Assembly (NCBI RefSeq): GCF_013407765.1
Contig: NZ_JACBZD010000002.1
Span: 10,001 to 74,000, forward strand
Direction of reading: 5' to 3'
Length of the DNA stretch: 64,000 nt
DNA from: Allostreptomyces psammosilenae
Lineage (GTDB): Bacteria > Actinomycetota > Actinomycetes > Streptomycetales > Streptomycetaceae
The translations under genes were made by a program, and so were the position numbers. This document shows positions 51,845-60,163 of the stretch, one piece after another. The notes beneath the pieces were generated by a model, which searched no databases, had not been told where the DNA came from, and saw nothing but the letters and a program-made list of their open reading frames with translations. Every line of letters starts with the position of its first letter. Positions within the stretch are counted from its first letter, which is position 1.

Positions 51845-52414
51845 TCAGCGCGCGGGCCAGTTCCGCAGCAGGGCGTCGAGGGCGTCCAGCACGCGGGACC
51901 ACGTCTCCTCCGAGTTGGGCGCGCTGTGGCTGAACCCGCCCGCCGCCTCCAGGCTGACGTAGCCGTGGAAGACGCTGCCCAGCAGCCGGACGGCGTGCGT
52001 CTGGTCCGGCTCCGCGAGGTCGTAGCCGCGCAGGATCGCCCGCGTCATCTGCGCGTGCCGGCCACCGGCGCTGGCCGCCGCCGTCTCCGGGTCGAGCCGC
52101 AACTGTGCCGCGGCGTACCGGCCGGGATGCTCCCGGGCGTAGTCGCGGTAGACGTTCGCGAAGGCGAGCAGCGCGTCCTTGCCGGCCCGCCCGGCCAGGG
52201 CGTCGGCGGCCCGGTCGGCGAGTTCCTCCAGGGCGAGCAGCGCGATCCGGGTCCTGAGGTCCTGGGAGCTCTTCAGGTGCGAGTACAGGCTCGCGACCTT
52301 GACGTCGAACCGTCGGGCCAGCGCCGAGACGGTGACCTGCTCGAAGCCCACCTCGTCCGCCAGCTCTGCCCCCGCCCGGGTCAGGCGCTCCGTGCTCAAT
52401 CCCGCGCGTGCCAT
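51845..52414 (-). CDS. TetR-family regulator
   Basis: 189 aa. The N-terminal HTH (RAGAELADEVGFEQVTVSALARRFDVKVASLYSHLKS, about 13-48) is followed by a C-terminal domain (YDLAEPDQTHAVRLLGSVFHGYVSLEAAGGFS) of the TetR_C/WHG type. It probably controls the SGNH hydrolase downstream or itself; an inverted repeat lies just upstream at 52463-52479. Ligand unknown. Confidence 0.88.
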   Translation of the reverse strand: MARAGLSTERLTRAGAELADEVGFEQVTVSALARRFDVKVASLYSHLKSSQDLRTRIALLALEELADRAADALAGRAGKDALLAFANVYRDYAREHPGRYAAAQLRLDPETAAASAGGRHAQMTRAILRGYDLAEPDQTHAVRLLGSVFHGYVSLEAAGGFSHSAPNSEETWSRVLDALDALLRNWPAR

Positions 52415-52462
52415 ACCTCTGCCAAACCCTTTCAGCCGTCTTCCATAATTGAGTGTGCAGCA

Positions 52463-52479
52463 GCCTAATGGTTGTAGGC
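52463..52479. promoter_or_regulatory. Operator candidate upstream of tetR
   Basis: GCCTA and TAGGC flank 7 nt in the short AT-richer gap between the methyltransferase stop and the TetR start, next to CAATTATGG on the minus strand, a possible -10 region. The arms are short, so this is tentative. Confidence 0.35.
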
Positions 52480-52502
52480 AAATGCCTGGGTGGCGATTCG
52501 CG

Positions 52503-53165
52503 TCACGACCCCGTGGGCTTGTGGGCGAGGAAGAAGCCCTGCCGGCCCTGCCGGGGCCGCTCCTGCTCGTCGGGCTCGCGGATCATCCGGGCGTCCATCA
52601 CCAGGCCGGCCCCGCCCATCAGCTCGGAGACCTGCTCGGGCGGCATCCAGTAGACGTCCAGCGACACCTCGTGGCCGTATGCCTGGTCCATGTGGCGTCG
52701 CAGGTCGCCCACCTTGAACGCCAGCAGCATGTGGCCGCCCGGGGCCAGCACCCGGTGGCACTCCGCGAACACGGTCGGCAGCACCTCCGGCGGGGTGTGG
52801 ACGGTCGAGTACCAGGCGACGATGCCGCCGAGACTGTCGTCCGCCAGCTCCAGTGCGGTCATCGACCCCACGTCGAACCGCAGCTCCGGGTGCGTCCGGC
52901 GCGCGACGGTGATCATCCCGGGGGAGAGGTCGATGCCGAACGCGTCAACTCCGAGCGTGTGGAGGTGGGCCGTGACACGCCCGGGGCCGCAGCCCAGGTC
53001 GGCGACCGGCCCGGTGCCCGGCGCCCGCACGAGCTCGGAGAACGCGGCGAGCATGGCGCGGTCCAGCGGCTTGGTGTCCAGCTCGTCACGGAAGAGCCTG
53101 TCGTAGTCGACGGCGACGGTGTCGTAGGACGCCCGAGTGGTGTGCAGGTAGGTCGCTTCGGTCAT
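52503..53165 (-). CDS. Class I SAM-dependent methyltransferase
   Basis: 220 aa starting at ATG 53165. Motif I DLGCGPG (56-62) and the acidic ribose-binding residue in FGIDLSPGM mark an S-adenosylmethionine site, with the Methyltransf_11/25 pattern (CHRVLAPGGHMLLAFK) after it. The family methylates small molecules or quinone-like substrates. Nothing in the neighbours fixes a substrate. Confidence 0.87.
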   Translation of the reverse strand: MTEATYLHTTRASYDTVAVDYDRLFRDELDTKPLDRAMLAAFSELVRAPGTGPVADLGCGPGRVTAHLHTLGVDAFGIDLSPGMITVARRTHPELRFDVGSMTALELADDSLGGIVAWYSTVHTPPEVLPTVFAECHRVLAPGGHMLLAFKVGDLRRHMDQAYGHEVSLDVYWMPPEQVSELMGGAGLVMDARMIREPDEQERPRQGRQGFFLAHKPTGS

Positions 53166-53336
53166 GGCCGACGACGGTAGCCCCGGCGCCGCCCTCCCGG
53201 CGGTGGACCGGCGTGGCGGTTTCGGCCAGATGTTCGGTGCGCGGCGTGCGGCGTGCGGCGTGGCGTGCCGCTGGTGTGCAGCCTGGAGCAAGCGGCGTGC
53301 TTGCAAAAGTTAGCGACGGGGTGTCAGGATGGCGGC

Positions 53337-53801
53337 ATGGCCACCCTGCCGAAGGTGGGCACGCTCGGCGAGTACATCCGCGAGCAGCGGCGCAACGCGC
53401 GGTTCTCGTTGCGGCAGCTCTCGGAGGCGGCCGGGGTGTCCAACCCGTACCTGAGCCAGATCGAGCGGGGCCTGCGCAAGCCCAGCGCGGAGATCCTCCA
53501 GCAGATCGCCAAGGCGTTGCGGATCTCCGCCGAGACCCTCTACGTCCAGGCCGGCATCCTCGACGAGCGCGACGAACACGCCACCGGCGAACGGGAACTG
53601 CGCTCGGCGATCATGGCCGAGCCCGGTCTGACCGAGCGGCAGAAGCGCGTGCTGCTCGACGTCTACGAGGCGTTCCGGCGGGAGAACGCGATGGGCCCGG
53701 CGCCGGAGCCCGCAGCCACACCGTCCACGGCCGGAGTCGACGACGCCGCCGGCGACCACGTACCGGGGGAGACCCATGCCGAAGCTGCCCAACGTTCCTA
53801 A
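53337..53801 (+). CDS. XRE-family HTH regulator (Rv0474-like)
   Basis: 154 aa from ATG 53337. A Cro/C1-type HTH lies at about 10-65 (LGEYIREQRRNARFSLRQLSEAAGVSNPYLSQIERG) and the C-terminus is disordered. Its 3' end overlaps the HbhA-like gene by 26 nt. The run XRE, HbhA-like, DUF2516 matches M. tuberculosis Rv0474, Rv0475 and Rv0476. Upstream, GCAAGC-N5-GCTTGC (53288-53304) beside TTGCAAAAG could be promoter and operator. Confidence 0.88.
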   Translation: MATLPKVGTLGEYIREQRRNARFSLRQLSEAAGVSNPYLSQIERGLRKPSAEILQQIAKALRISAETLYVQAGILDERDEHATGERELRSAIMAEPGLTERQKRVLLDVYEAFRRENAMGPAPEPAATPSTAGVDDAAGDHVPGETHAEAAQRS

Positions 53802-54675
53802 CCTGCCGCTGCCGGACGCCGAGGACGTCCGCAGGGTGCTGACCGACCCCACCCCGCTCTACGCCGCGGCCGGGGTCGGCGACCTCGCGGTCAGCGCCCT
53901 CAAGGGCGTGCCTGCCCTGCTCTCCGCCGCCACCGCGCAGGTCCAGCGCTCGCTCGCCGACCCCGGGCGCGCCGTGGGCGAGGCGGCCCAGACCGTCGGC
54001 GAGGCGGCCCAGCAGGCCCGCGAGACCCTCGCCGGTGCCGTCGCCGCGCTGCCGCCGCTGGCCACCCGGCCGGTGGACGCCCGACGGCTGCCGGAGCTGG
54101 CCCAGGACCTGGCGGCGCTGTCGCTGGGGCGGGCGGCCGAGGCGGCGGTGCTGGCCAAGGAGACCTACGACGGCCTGGCCGAGCGCGGCCGGGACGTGGT
54201 GGCCACCCGCTTCGGCGGGCCGGCCGCCTCCACCAGCCCGAAGACCGACGCGGGGCAGCCGGAGGCGTCGGCCGGCTCCGGCGCGGCGGGCACCGCCACC
54301 GCCGCCGAGGAGGAGGACGAGGAGACCACGCCCTCGGCGGACAAGGTCGCCGTTCCGCCGGAGGACGCCGAGGACGCCCCGGCTGCCGAGGGTGCCGCTG
54401 GGGGCGGCGCGGCGGGCGCCACGGCCGTCTCGACGCCGGTGGCCGCCCCGGAGCCGGCAGTGACCCGGTCGGCGGAGACTGAGGCCCCTGCGGAGAACGA
54501 GGCCCCTGCGGAGACGGAGGAGCCGGCGGCAAGCAAGGCCGCGGGCGCCAAGCGGCCGAGCCGCAAGTCGGCCACCGCCAAGAGCGCGGGCGCCGGCCCG
54601 GCTGCCGGGCGGACGAAGTCTGCCGCCGCCTCCGCAGAGGAAGCACCGGCTGCCGACCCGGACGCCACCGCCTAG
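53776..54675 (+). CDS. HbhA-like helical protein (heparin-binding hemagglutinin family)
   Basis: 299 aa with GGGGGAG before ATG 53776. The N-terminal half is helical and coiled-coil-like (SALLSAATAQVQRSLADPGRAVGEAAQTVGEAAQQ region). The C-terminal half is disordered, with Ala/Glu/Pro repeats then Lys/Arg/Ala/Ser patches (KRPSRKSATAKSAG) recalling the Lys-rich heparin-binding tail of mycobacterial HbhA. It is part of the conserved XRE, HbhA, DUF2516 run. In a soil bacterium adhesion to host glycans is unlikely; lipid-droplet or envelope binding is a better guess. It contains an 18-bp repeat array. Confidence 0.78.
   Translation: MPKLPNVPNLPLPDAEDVRRVLTDPTPLYAAAGVGDLAVSALKGVPALLSAATAQVQRSLADPGRAVGEAAQTVGEAAQQARETLAGAVAALPPLATRPVDARRLPELAQDLAALSLGRAAEAAVLAKETYDGLAERGRDVVATRFGGPAASTSPKTDAGQPEASAGSGAAGTATAAEEEDEETTPSADKVAVPPEDAEDAPAAEGAAGGGAAGATAVSTPVAAPEPAVTRSAETEAPAENEAPAETEEPAASKAAGAKRPSRKSATAKSAGAGPAAGRTKSAAASAEEAPAADPDATA
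54472..54543 (+). repeat. 18-bp in-frame tandem array in the HbhA-like gene
   Basis: GCGGAGACTGAGGCCCCT, GCGGAGAACGAGGCCCCT, GCGGAGACGGAGGAGCCG and a fourth diverged copy encode AETEAP, AENEAP, AETEEP and AASKAA. The first two copies differ at two bases. Confidence 0.88.
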
Positions 54676-54682
54676 TTCCTCC

Positions 54683-54728
54683 CCACCGCTCCCCAGGCCG
54701 CCTGCCGCCGCGGCCTGGGGAGCGGTGG
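54683..54728 (+). terminator. Stem-loop terminator after the HbhA-like gene
   Basis: An almost perfect 19-bp stem (54683-54701 with 54710-54728, CCACCGCTCCCC pairing GGGGAGCGGTGG) has an 8-nt loop and starts 7 nt after the stop. There is no T-run. Confidence 0.8.
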
Positions 54729-54918
54729 CCTCGGCGCGCCTGTGCGGGAGAACGGCGGACGCGCCTGTGCGGGAGAACAGTGGAGGGGCCCAGCCACCTC
54801 CTGGAGGCACCCTGCCAGGAGCGCATCTCACAGGACCACACCTCGGGTGTCACACCCGTTCCACCACTCACACAGGCAACACCCGTAGGGGGCCCGAAGG
54901 GGGACCCCCTTTCCTAAG

Positions 54919-54974
54919 GATTTCACGCGGCGACGACCCGGCGCAGCCCCTCAGTTTCCGCCTGTGGATAACTC
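54919..54974 (+). repeat. Dispersed intergenic element, copy C (short form)
   Basis: GATTTCACG, then GGCGCAGCCCC, then TTTCCGCCTGTGGATAACTCC: the same ordered blocks as copies A and B with a shorter centre. TGTGGATAA is the exact reverse complement of the consensus DnaA box TTATCCACA. Confidence 0.6.
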
Positions 54975-55336
54975 CACCACCCGCCTTTCCCCCGCCCTCC
55001 CATCGCCTTGGCCCTGCCCTTCCCTCTCTTCCGGCAGCCCTCTCCCTGTCTTCCGGTCGTCCCCCTCCTGCCGTCCACCTGTCCTCTCCCTGCCTTCTCG
55101 CCGCCCCTCCAGTGGCCTTCCGGCGGCCATTTCGCCGGTGCTCCCCGGCGGTCCCCGGGGCCCGGACGGAACGAGACGATCGGGTTATCCGCTATCCGGG
55201 CACAACGGGTGCGGCCGGAGCGTTGGACGGGTAGGAGCCGTCTGCGACGGCATCGACGGCCGCCCGACCGGCGGTGGGGGCCGTCCCACCCGGGGCCGGG
55301 CTGCCCGGCCGCGGTGACCGGCGATGAGGAGGACAG

Positions 55337-55660
55337 ATGCTGTCCGGTTCCCTGACGGGAATGACGTACGTGTTGTTGCAGTACGCGGTGCTCGCGTTCG
55401 AGGTGTTCGCCCTGGTGGACGCCGCGATCCGGCGGGACGACGCCTTCCGCGCCGCGGACAAGCAGCGCAAGAGCTTCTGGCTGCTGATCCTCGGCCTGGC
55501 CGCGCTGTGCACGCTGCTGTTCGGCTGGCTCGGCATCTTCGGCATCGCCGGCCTGATCGCCACGATCGTCTACACGGTGGACGTCCGCCCGGCGCTTCGG
55601 CGGGTGACCGGCGGCGGCCGCGGCGACAACCGGCGGATGGGCCCCTACGGCCCCTGGTGA
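55337..55660 (+). CDS. DUF2516 membrane protein (Rv0476-like)
   Basis: 107 aa. Three hydrophobic segments (about 10-30, 47-63 and 64-80) flank the conserved DDAFRAADKQRKSFWLLILG, a DUF2516 signature. It follows the HbhA-like gene as Rv0476 follows Rv0475, although here with a long gap. Function unknown, but co-conservation suggests the three work in the same envelope process. Confidence 0.88.
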   Translation: MLSGSLTGMTYVLLQYAVLAFEVFALVDAAIRRDDAFRAADKQRKSFWLLILGLAALCTLLFGWLGIFGIAGLIATIVYTVDVRPALRRVTGGGRGDNRRMGPYGPW

Positions 55661-55669
55661 GCGAACGGG

Positions 55670-55704
55670 GTGGCCGCGGCGGGGCCAGGCCCCGCCGCGG
55701 CCAC
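55670..55704. terminator. Bidirectional stem-loop between DUF2516 and kinase genes
   Basis: A perfect inverted repeat with 17-bp arms (GTGGCCGCGGCGGGGCC / GGCCCCGCCGCGGCCAC) and a 1-nt centre. It starts 10 nt after the DUF2516 stop, in a convergent gap. After it comes a C/A-rich stretch of CGCACCACA-like repeats (55729-55805). Confidence 0.75.
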
Positions 55705-55840
55705 CACGCCCACGCCCCTCACGCCCCCACGCACCACACCATTCCGCACCACATCACTCCGCACCACGCCACCCCGCGCACCACACCACCGCGCACCACA
55801 CCGCCCCGGCACGTCCGGAAGGCTCCGGGCCGCCCCGGCG

Positions 55841-57928
55841 TCACGGCTTCTCGTGCCCCGCGCTCCGGCCACCCTCGCTGCCGCCCCCGCCCCCCGGGCG
55901 GGCGGCGTGCGGGTCGGCGCCGACCCTCCTGCCGTGCCCGGTCCCGGCGATCGGGATCGTCCAGCAGAACGCCGCGCCCTGCGAGGTCTGCGTGTCCAGC
56001 CAGATGCGCCCGCCATGGTGCTCCACGATCTTCCGGCACAGCGCCAGCCCGATGCCGGTGCCCTCGTAGTCCTCGCGAGTGTGCAGCCGCTGGAAGATCA
56101 CGAAGATCCGCTCCGCGTGCCGCGGATCGATGCCGATGCCGTTGTCGGCGCAGCGGAACACCCACTCCGGCCCGTCCGGCCCGTGCTCGTCCCGGCGGAC
56201 CGTGAGGCTGACGTACGGCGGCCGGTCGGGGGCCCGGAACTTGATCGCGTTGCCGATCAGGTTCTGGAACAGCTGCCCCAGCAGCACCCGGTCGCCGACG
56301 ACGGTCGGCAGCGCGTCGGCCTCCACCACCGCGCCGCTCTCCTCCCGTGCCGCCGCCAGCGCGAACATGGCGCGGTCCAGCACGTCGTCCAGCGACACCT
56401 CGGTCGGTTCGCCGCCCATCCGACCGACCCGGGAGAACGCCAGCAGGTCGTTGATCAGCGCCTGCATCCGGCGCGCCCCGTCCACGGCGATGGCGATGTA
56501 CTCGTCGGCCCGCTCGTCCAGCTGGCCCGCGTAGCGCCGGGAGAGCAGCTGGCAGAAGCTCGCCACCTTCCGCAGCGGCTCCTGCAGGTCGTGCGAGGCG
56601 ACGTAGGCGAACTGCTCCAGCTCGGCGTTGGACCGGCGCAGCTCCGCCGCCTGCTGGTCGAGCTGTTCGCGGGCCTCGTCCGCGCTGTGGTAGCTGGCGA
56701 CGATGGAGCGGCGCATCAGGTCCACGTCCTCGCTCAACTCCAGCACCTCGATCGGTCCCGGCACCATCACCCGGCGGGCGTAGTCGCCCTGGCTGACCGC
56801 CCGCACCTGGGTGCCCAGCTCCCGGATCGGCAGCACCACCTTGCGCCGCACGGCCAGCAGCAGCGACCACAGCACGGCCACCAGCACCACCCCGATCAGC
56901 CCGAACAGACCCCACATCGCGTGGGTGGCGGTGTCCAGGTCGGCGCGCGCCCGGGCCCGTTCCTCGTCCAGGTGGCGCTGCTGGGTGGCGATGGCGTCGC
57001 GCACGTCGTCGAAGAGCGCCTGGCCGAAGTAGGCGCGGGCGTCGGCGGCGCCGGGCCCGCCGGTGCGCACGGCGGCCACGGCCGGCTCGGCGTACTCGTC
57101 ACGCCAGTTCCGCTCGGCCTCGACGACGGCGGCGAGGTCCTCGGCGAGCTGCCCCCACTCCCGGCCCTCGACGGTGGTGCGGCTGAGGATCCCCACGGCC
57201 ACCCGCGACTCCTGCTGGCCGAGGGCGTAGGGCTGGAGGAACTCGGAGTCGGCCGTGCTGAGGTAGCCGCGCACGCCGGTCTCCTGGTTCAGCAGCGCGC
57301 CTTCGAGCTGCCGGGAGGCGGTGATGGCCGGTTGCAGGCGGTCCATCACGTCGTCGCGGAGCACGGTCACCCGGTAGATCGCCCAGCCGCCGAGGCTGAG
57401 CGCCACCACCAGGGTCACCGCCAGGATCACGAACCCGCCGGCGACGAGCGTGCGCAGCCGGCCCGGATGCCAGGGGCCGTAGCGGGACGGCGGGACGGTC
57501 CGCCGCCGGCGGCGGGGCAACCGCGCCGTGGCCGCCCGCCCGGGCACGCCACCGCCGGCCCGGTCACCGCCGACTCCACCGCTGCCGACTCCACCGCCGC
57601 TGGCCCCACCGCTGCCGACTCCACCACGGCCGGTGCCATCGGCGTCGGGCTCCCGCGTCGCGCCGGCCGGCGAGGCCGGAGTGCCCGCGTCGCCGCCCCG
57701 CTCGGCGCGGCCGAGGAGCCGTCCGCCGCGCCCGATCCACCGGAACCGGCCGCCGGAGTTGGTCGCCCGCGTCCGACCGGGCCCGCCGGTGGGCGCGGCG
57801 GCGGAAACGCCGCCGCGCGCGCCGGCGCCGTCACCGGTGGCGGCGTCCGGGGAAGACGCGGCCGGGTCCGGGCGGCCGGTCGTGTGCTCGCCGTCGCCCG
57901 GGCCGGTCGTGGCCGTCCCGCCGCTCAT
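55841..57928 (-). CDS. CHASE3 sensor histidine kinase
   Basis: 695 aa; ATG 57928 overlaps the upstream regulator stop as ATGA. The order is a disordered N-terminus (1-150), TM1 (160-185), an extracellular CHASE3 domain (about 190-335), TM2 (338-361), HAMP (362-412), HisKA with phospho-acceptor His446 in YVASHDLQEPLRK, and HATPase (NLIGNAIKF, DNGIGID, GTGIGLAL). The C-terminus is disordered. Bacteriophytochrome-like HisKA kinases of this kind work with coupled single-domain or effector regulators. Its partner is surely the RR-phosphatase encoded just before it. Signal unknown. Confidence 0.92.
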   Translation of the reverse strand: MSGGTATTGPGDGEHTTGRPDPAASSPDAATGDGAGARGGVSAAAPTGGPGRTRATNSGGRFRWIGRGGRLLGRAERGGDAGTPASPAGATREPDADGTGRGGVGSGGASGGGVGSGGVGGDRAGGGVPGRAATARLPRRRRRTVPPSRYGPWHPGRLRTLVAGGFVILAVTLVVALSLGGWAIYRVTVLRDDVMDRLQPAITASRQLEGALLNQETGVRGYLSTADSEFLQPYALGQQESRVAVGILSRTTVEGREWGQLAEDLAAVVEAERNWRDEYAEPAVAAVRTGGPGAADARAYFGQALFDDVRDAIATQQRHLDEERARARADLDTATHAMWGLFGLIGVVLVAVLWSLLLAVRRKVVLPIRELGTQVRAVSQGDYARRVMVPGPIEVLELSEDVDLMRRSIVASYHSADEAREQLDQQAAELRRSNAELEQFAYVASHDLQEPLRKVASFCQLLSRRYAGQLDERADEYIAIAVDGARRMQALINDLLAFSRVGRMGGEPTEVSLDDVLDRAMFALAAAREESGAVVEADALPTVVGDRVLLGQLFQNLIGNAIKFRAPDRPPYVSLTVRRDEHGPDGPEWVFRCADNGIGIDPRHAERIFVIFQRLHTREDYEGTGIGLALCRKIVEHHGGRIWLDTQTSQGAAFCWTIPIAGTGHGRRVGADPHAARPGGGGGSEGGRSAGHEKP

Positions 57929-59640
57929 GGCCCGATCCGGGAGCCGTCCCCGTCGCGGCCCAGCAGCAGAACGGCGACGTCGTCGGTCAGCGGGCCGTCG
58001 TTGATCCGCTCGACCCTGGCGATCAGCCGGTCGATGGCGCCCGCGTCCGGCGGACCCTCGATGGGCGCCAGCGCGCCGAACTCGGGTTCGCGCAACAGCT
58101 CCACCAGCCCCTCCTGTCCCAGCCGGTACGAGCTGCCCGGGCCCGTCCGGCCCTCGATCAGGCCGTCCGTGAACAGCATCAGCCGCCACGACGCCCCCAG
58201 CGGCACCTCCACGCCGGGCCAGTCGCCGCCCGGCAGCAGACCCAGCGCCGGCCCGCCGGCGTCGGCCGGCAGCAGGTCGGCGGGCCCGCCGTCGACGCCC
58301 AGCAGCAGCGGCGACGGGTGGCCCGCGGAGTGCACCAGCGCCGAGCGGCCGTCCGGCCGGATCGCCAGCGTGCACAGCGTGACGAACACCTCGTCGCCGG
58401 ACCGCTCGTGTTCCAGGATCCGCTCCAGGGTGGCCAGCAGCTCGCCGCCCTGGCTGCCGGTGAAGATCAGGGTGCGCCAGGCGATGCGCAGGCACACGCC
58501 GAGCGCGGCCTCGTCCGGGCCGTGACCGCACACGTCGCCGATCACCACGTGCACCGTGCCGTCGTCGGTGCGCACGGCGTCGTAGAAGTCGCCGCCGAGC
58601 AGGGTGCGGCTGCGCCCCGGCCGGTAGCGCGCCTGGAAGGCGAGGTCGGAGCCGTCCAGCAGCGGCGTCGGCAGCAGGCCGCGCTCCAGGCGGGCGTTCT
58701 CCTGGGCGCGCAGCTCCGACTCCACCAGCCGCCGCTGCGACTCGTCGGCGCGCTTGCGTTCGACGGCGTAGCGGATCGCGCGGGTCAGCAGCGAGGCGTC
58801 CACCTCGTGCTTGACCAGGTAGTCCTGCGCGCCGTGCCGGACCGCCTCGGCGCCCCGGTGGGCGTCGGCGAGCCCGGTGAGGACCAGCACGGCGACGTGC
58901 GGGTCCAGGCGCAGCAGGTGGCGCAGGCCCTCGAAGCCGGCCGTGTCGGGCAGGCCGAGGTCGAGCAGGACGCAGTCGACGCCCGTGGCGAGCTGGCCGG
59001 TGGCGTCGGCGAGGGTGCGCACCCAGCGCACGTCGAACTCCACGTCGCCCTCGGTGAGCAGTTCCTCGACGAGGAGGGCGTCGGCGGCGTCGTCCTCGAC
59101 CAGCAGCACCACCATGCGGGTGTCGTCGCCGGAGCGCTGGTGCGGCACGAGGTTCGGCTGGGCGGCGTCGGTGGCCCGTGGCGTGCCGCCCGGGGTGGGG
59201 GCGCTGCCGGGGCCGGTGACGGGGCCGGGAACGGGGCCGCTCGGCGCGGCGGTGCCGGGGACGGCCGTCCGGGCGGCAGGGCCGGGCGGCGGCAGGATGC
59301 GGCGCGGGCGGGGCGTCGCCCCGTCGCCGGGGCCGGTCCCGTCGCCGGGGTGGGCCACTTCGCCTGGGCCGGTCACGTCGGCCGGGCCGACCACGTCACC
59401 GGGAGTGGTGGCGCCGCCGTCGTCGGACGGCCGGGGCGGCGAGCCGGCGGCGTTCGCGGAGGAACCCTCGGGGTCGGCCGGTCCACCGGAACCGGAACCA
59501 CCCGACCGGGTCGGCCCGTCCCACACGGTGGCGGCGCCCGGGATGGTCGGTCCGGTAGGCCCGGCCGGCGGTGTTCGCGCCGGCTCCGGGCCACCGGCGG
59601 TCCGTGGCGTTCCTGGGGATCCGTCGTCGTGGCCCGACAT
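57925..59640 (-). CDS. Response regulator fused to PP2C/SpoIIE phosphatase
   Basis: 571 aa as open from 59640, but the first 170 residues are a low-complexity tail, and an internal start near residue 176 (MVVLLVEDDAADAL) cannot be excluded. The receiver domain (about 176-295) has phospho-acceptor Asp227 in VLLDLGLPD and a Lys in YLVKHEV. A coiled linker leads to a PP2C-type SpoIIE domain (about 345-565) with the metal-binding LGGDFYD and GDVCGHG. It would dephosphorylate an anti-anti-sigma protein in response to the adjacent kinase. The tail includes a hexapeptide repeat from an 18-bp DNA array. Confidence 0.9.
   Translation of the reverse strand: MSGHDDGSPGTPRTAGGPEPARTPPAGPTGPTIPGAATVWDGPTRSGGSGSGGPADPEGSSANAAGSPPRPSDDGGATTPGDVVGPADVTGPGEVAHPGDGTGPGDGATPRPRRILPPPGPAARTAVPGTAAPSGPVPGPVTGPGSAPTPGGTPRATDAAQPNLVPHQRSGDDTRMVVLLVEDDAADALLVEELLTEGDVEFDVRWVRTLADATGQLATGVDCVLLDLGLPDTAGFEGLRHLLRLDPHVAVLVLTGLADAHRGAEAVRHGAQDYLVKHEVDASLLTRAIRYAVERKRADESQRRLVESELRAQENARLERGLLPTPLLDGSDLAFQARYRPGRSRTLLGGDFYDAVRTDDGTVHVVIGDVCGHGPDEAALGVCLRIAWRTLIFTGSQGGELLATLERILEHERSGDEVFVTLCTLAIRPDGRSALVHSAGHPSPLLLGVDGGPADLLPADAGGPALGLLPGGDWPGVEVPLGASWRLMLFTDGLIEGRTGPGSSYRLGQEGLVELLREPEFGALAPIEGPPDAGAIDRLIARVERINDGPLTDDVAVLLLGRDGDGSRIGP
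59323..59412 (-). repeat. 18-bp in-frame imperfect array in the RR-phosphatase N-terminus
   Basis: Five consecutive 18-bp units such as GTCGCCGGGGCCGGTCCC and GTCGCCGGGGTGGGCCAC encode six-residue units of the type G-D/E-V/G-x-x-P (GDVVGP, ADVTGP, GEVAHP, GDGTGP). The units are diverged, so this is an older array. Confidence 0.8.
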
Positions 59641-60163
59641 CGCCTCGCCTCCTTCCCTGCTCGTCCGCTGCGGCCTGTCCTGTCTGCTTCGTGCGGTCCG
59701 GCGCGGTTCGGCCGATCCGGCGCCGGTGTCGACCGGTTCCGGCCAGACCCGGATGGTGCGTCCGGCCCTGGCGGATTTGTCCCGTACCTGCCGCTTCGCC
59801 CAGCCGGAGCCGTTCCTGGTTCCGACCGGTGGGGTCCGCGCTTCGGTGTCGGTGGCACCCGCAGGTCACGGAGCGGGCACCCCGGGCGGTCCCGCGCCAG
59901 GCACCCTAGGCCATCGCCGCGCCGGTGTGCCGTCCGCTGCGTCACGCTTTCGCGCCTGGGCGGGTTGTGCGGTTCGCTGCCCAGGTGACGTTCGTCACAA
60001 ACCGGACGCTCAGCGTTTCGCGGCCGGACCACCGGAACGTGACCCTCGCCGACGGCCGCCGTGGCCGCCGCGGGCACCCTCCGAACGCCGTCCCAAGGCC
60101 CTCCGAACACCCTCCGAAGGCCCTCCGCCGCCCCGCGCCGGCCCAGACGGAGCGGCCGGGGCG
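59641..60163. other. Intergenic region upstream of the RR-phosphatase
   Basis: About 520 bp without a gene. It carries GTGACGTTCGTCAC (59985-59998), which fits the Streptomyces Crp pattern GTG-N6-GNCAC, and CCCTCCGAA-type direct repeats with an 11/22-bp period (60076-60126). The promoter of the two-component operon must lie here; I could not fix its boxes. Confidence 0.5.

Larger units (their letters stand above)
54676..55336. other. Intergenic region with terminator, direct repeat and dispersed element
   Basis: About 660 bp without a gene. It holds the terminator above, a direct repeat of CGCGCCTGTGCGGGAGAAC (54735-54753 and 54760-54778), a copy of the dispersed element (54919-54974), then a C/T-rich strand stretch (about 54985-55130). 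The DUF2516 promoter must lie in the last 150 bp; I saw no clear boxes. Confidence 0.6.

Noticed and set aside
54963-54971. Possible replication origin from the DnaA-box-like TGTGGATAA
   Set aside because: A single box at each site, with no cluster and no dnaA or dnaN nearby; better explained as part of the dispersed element.
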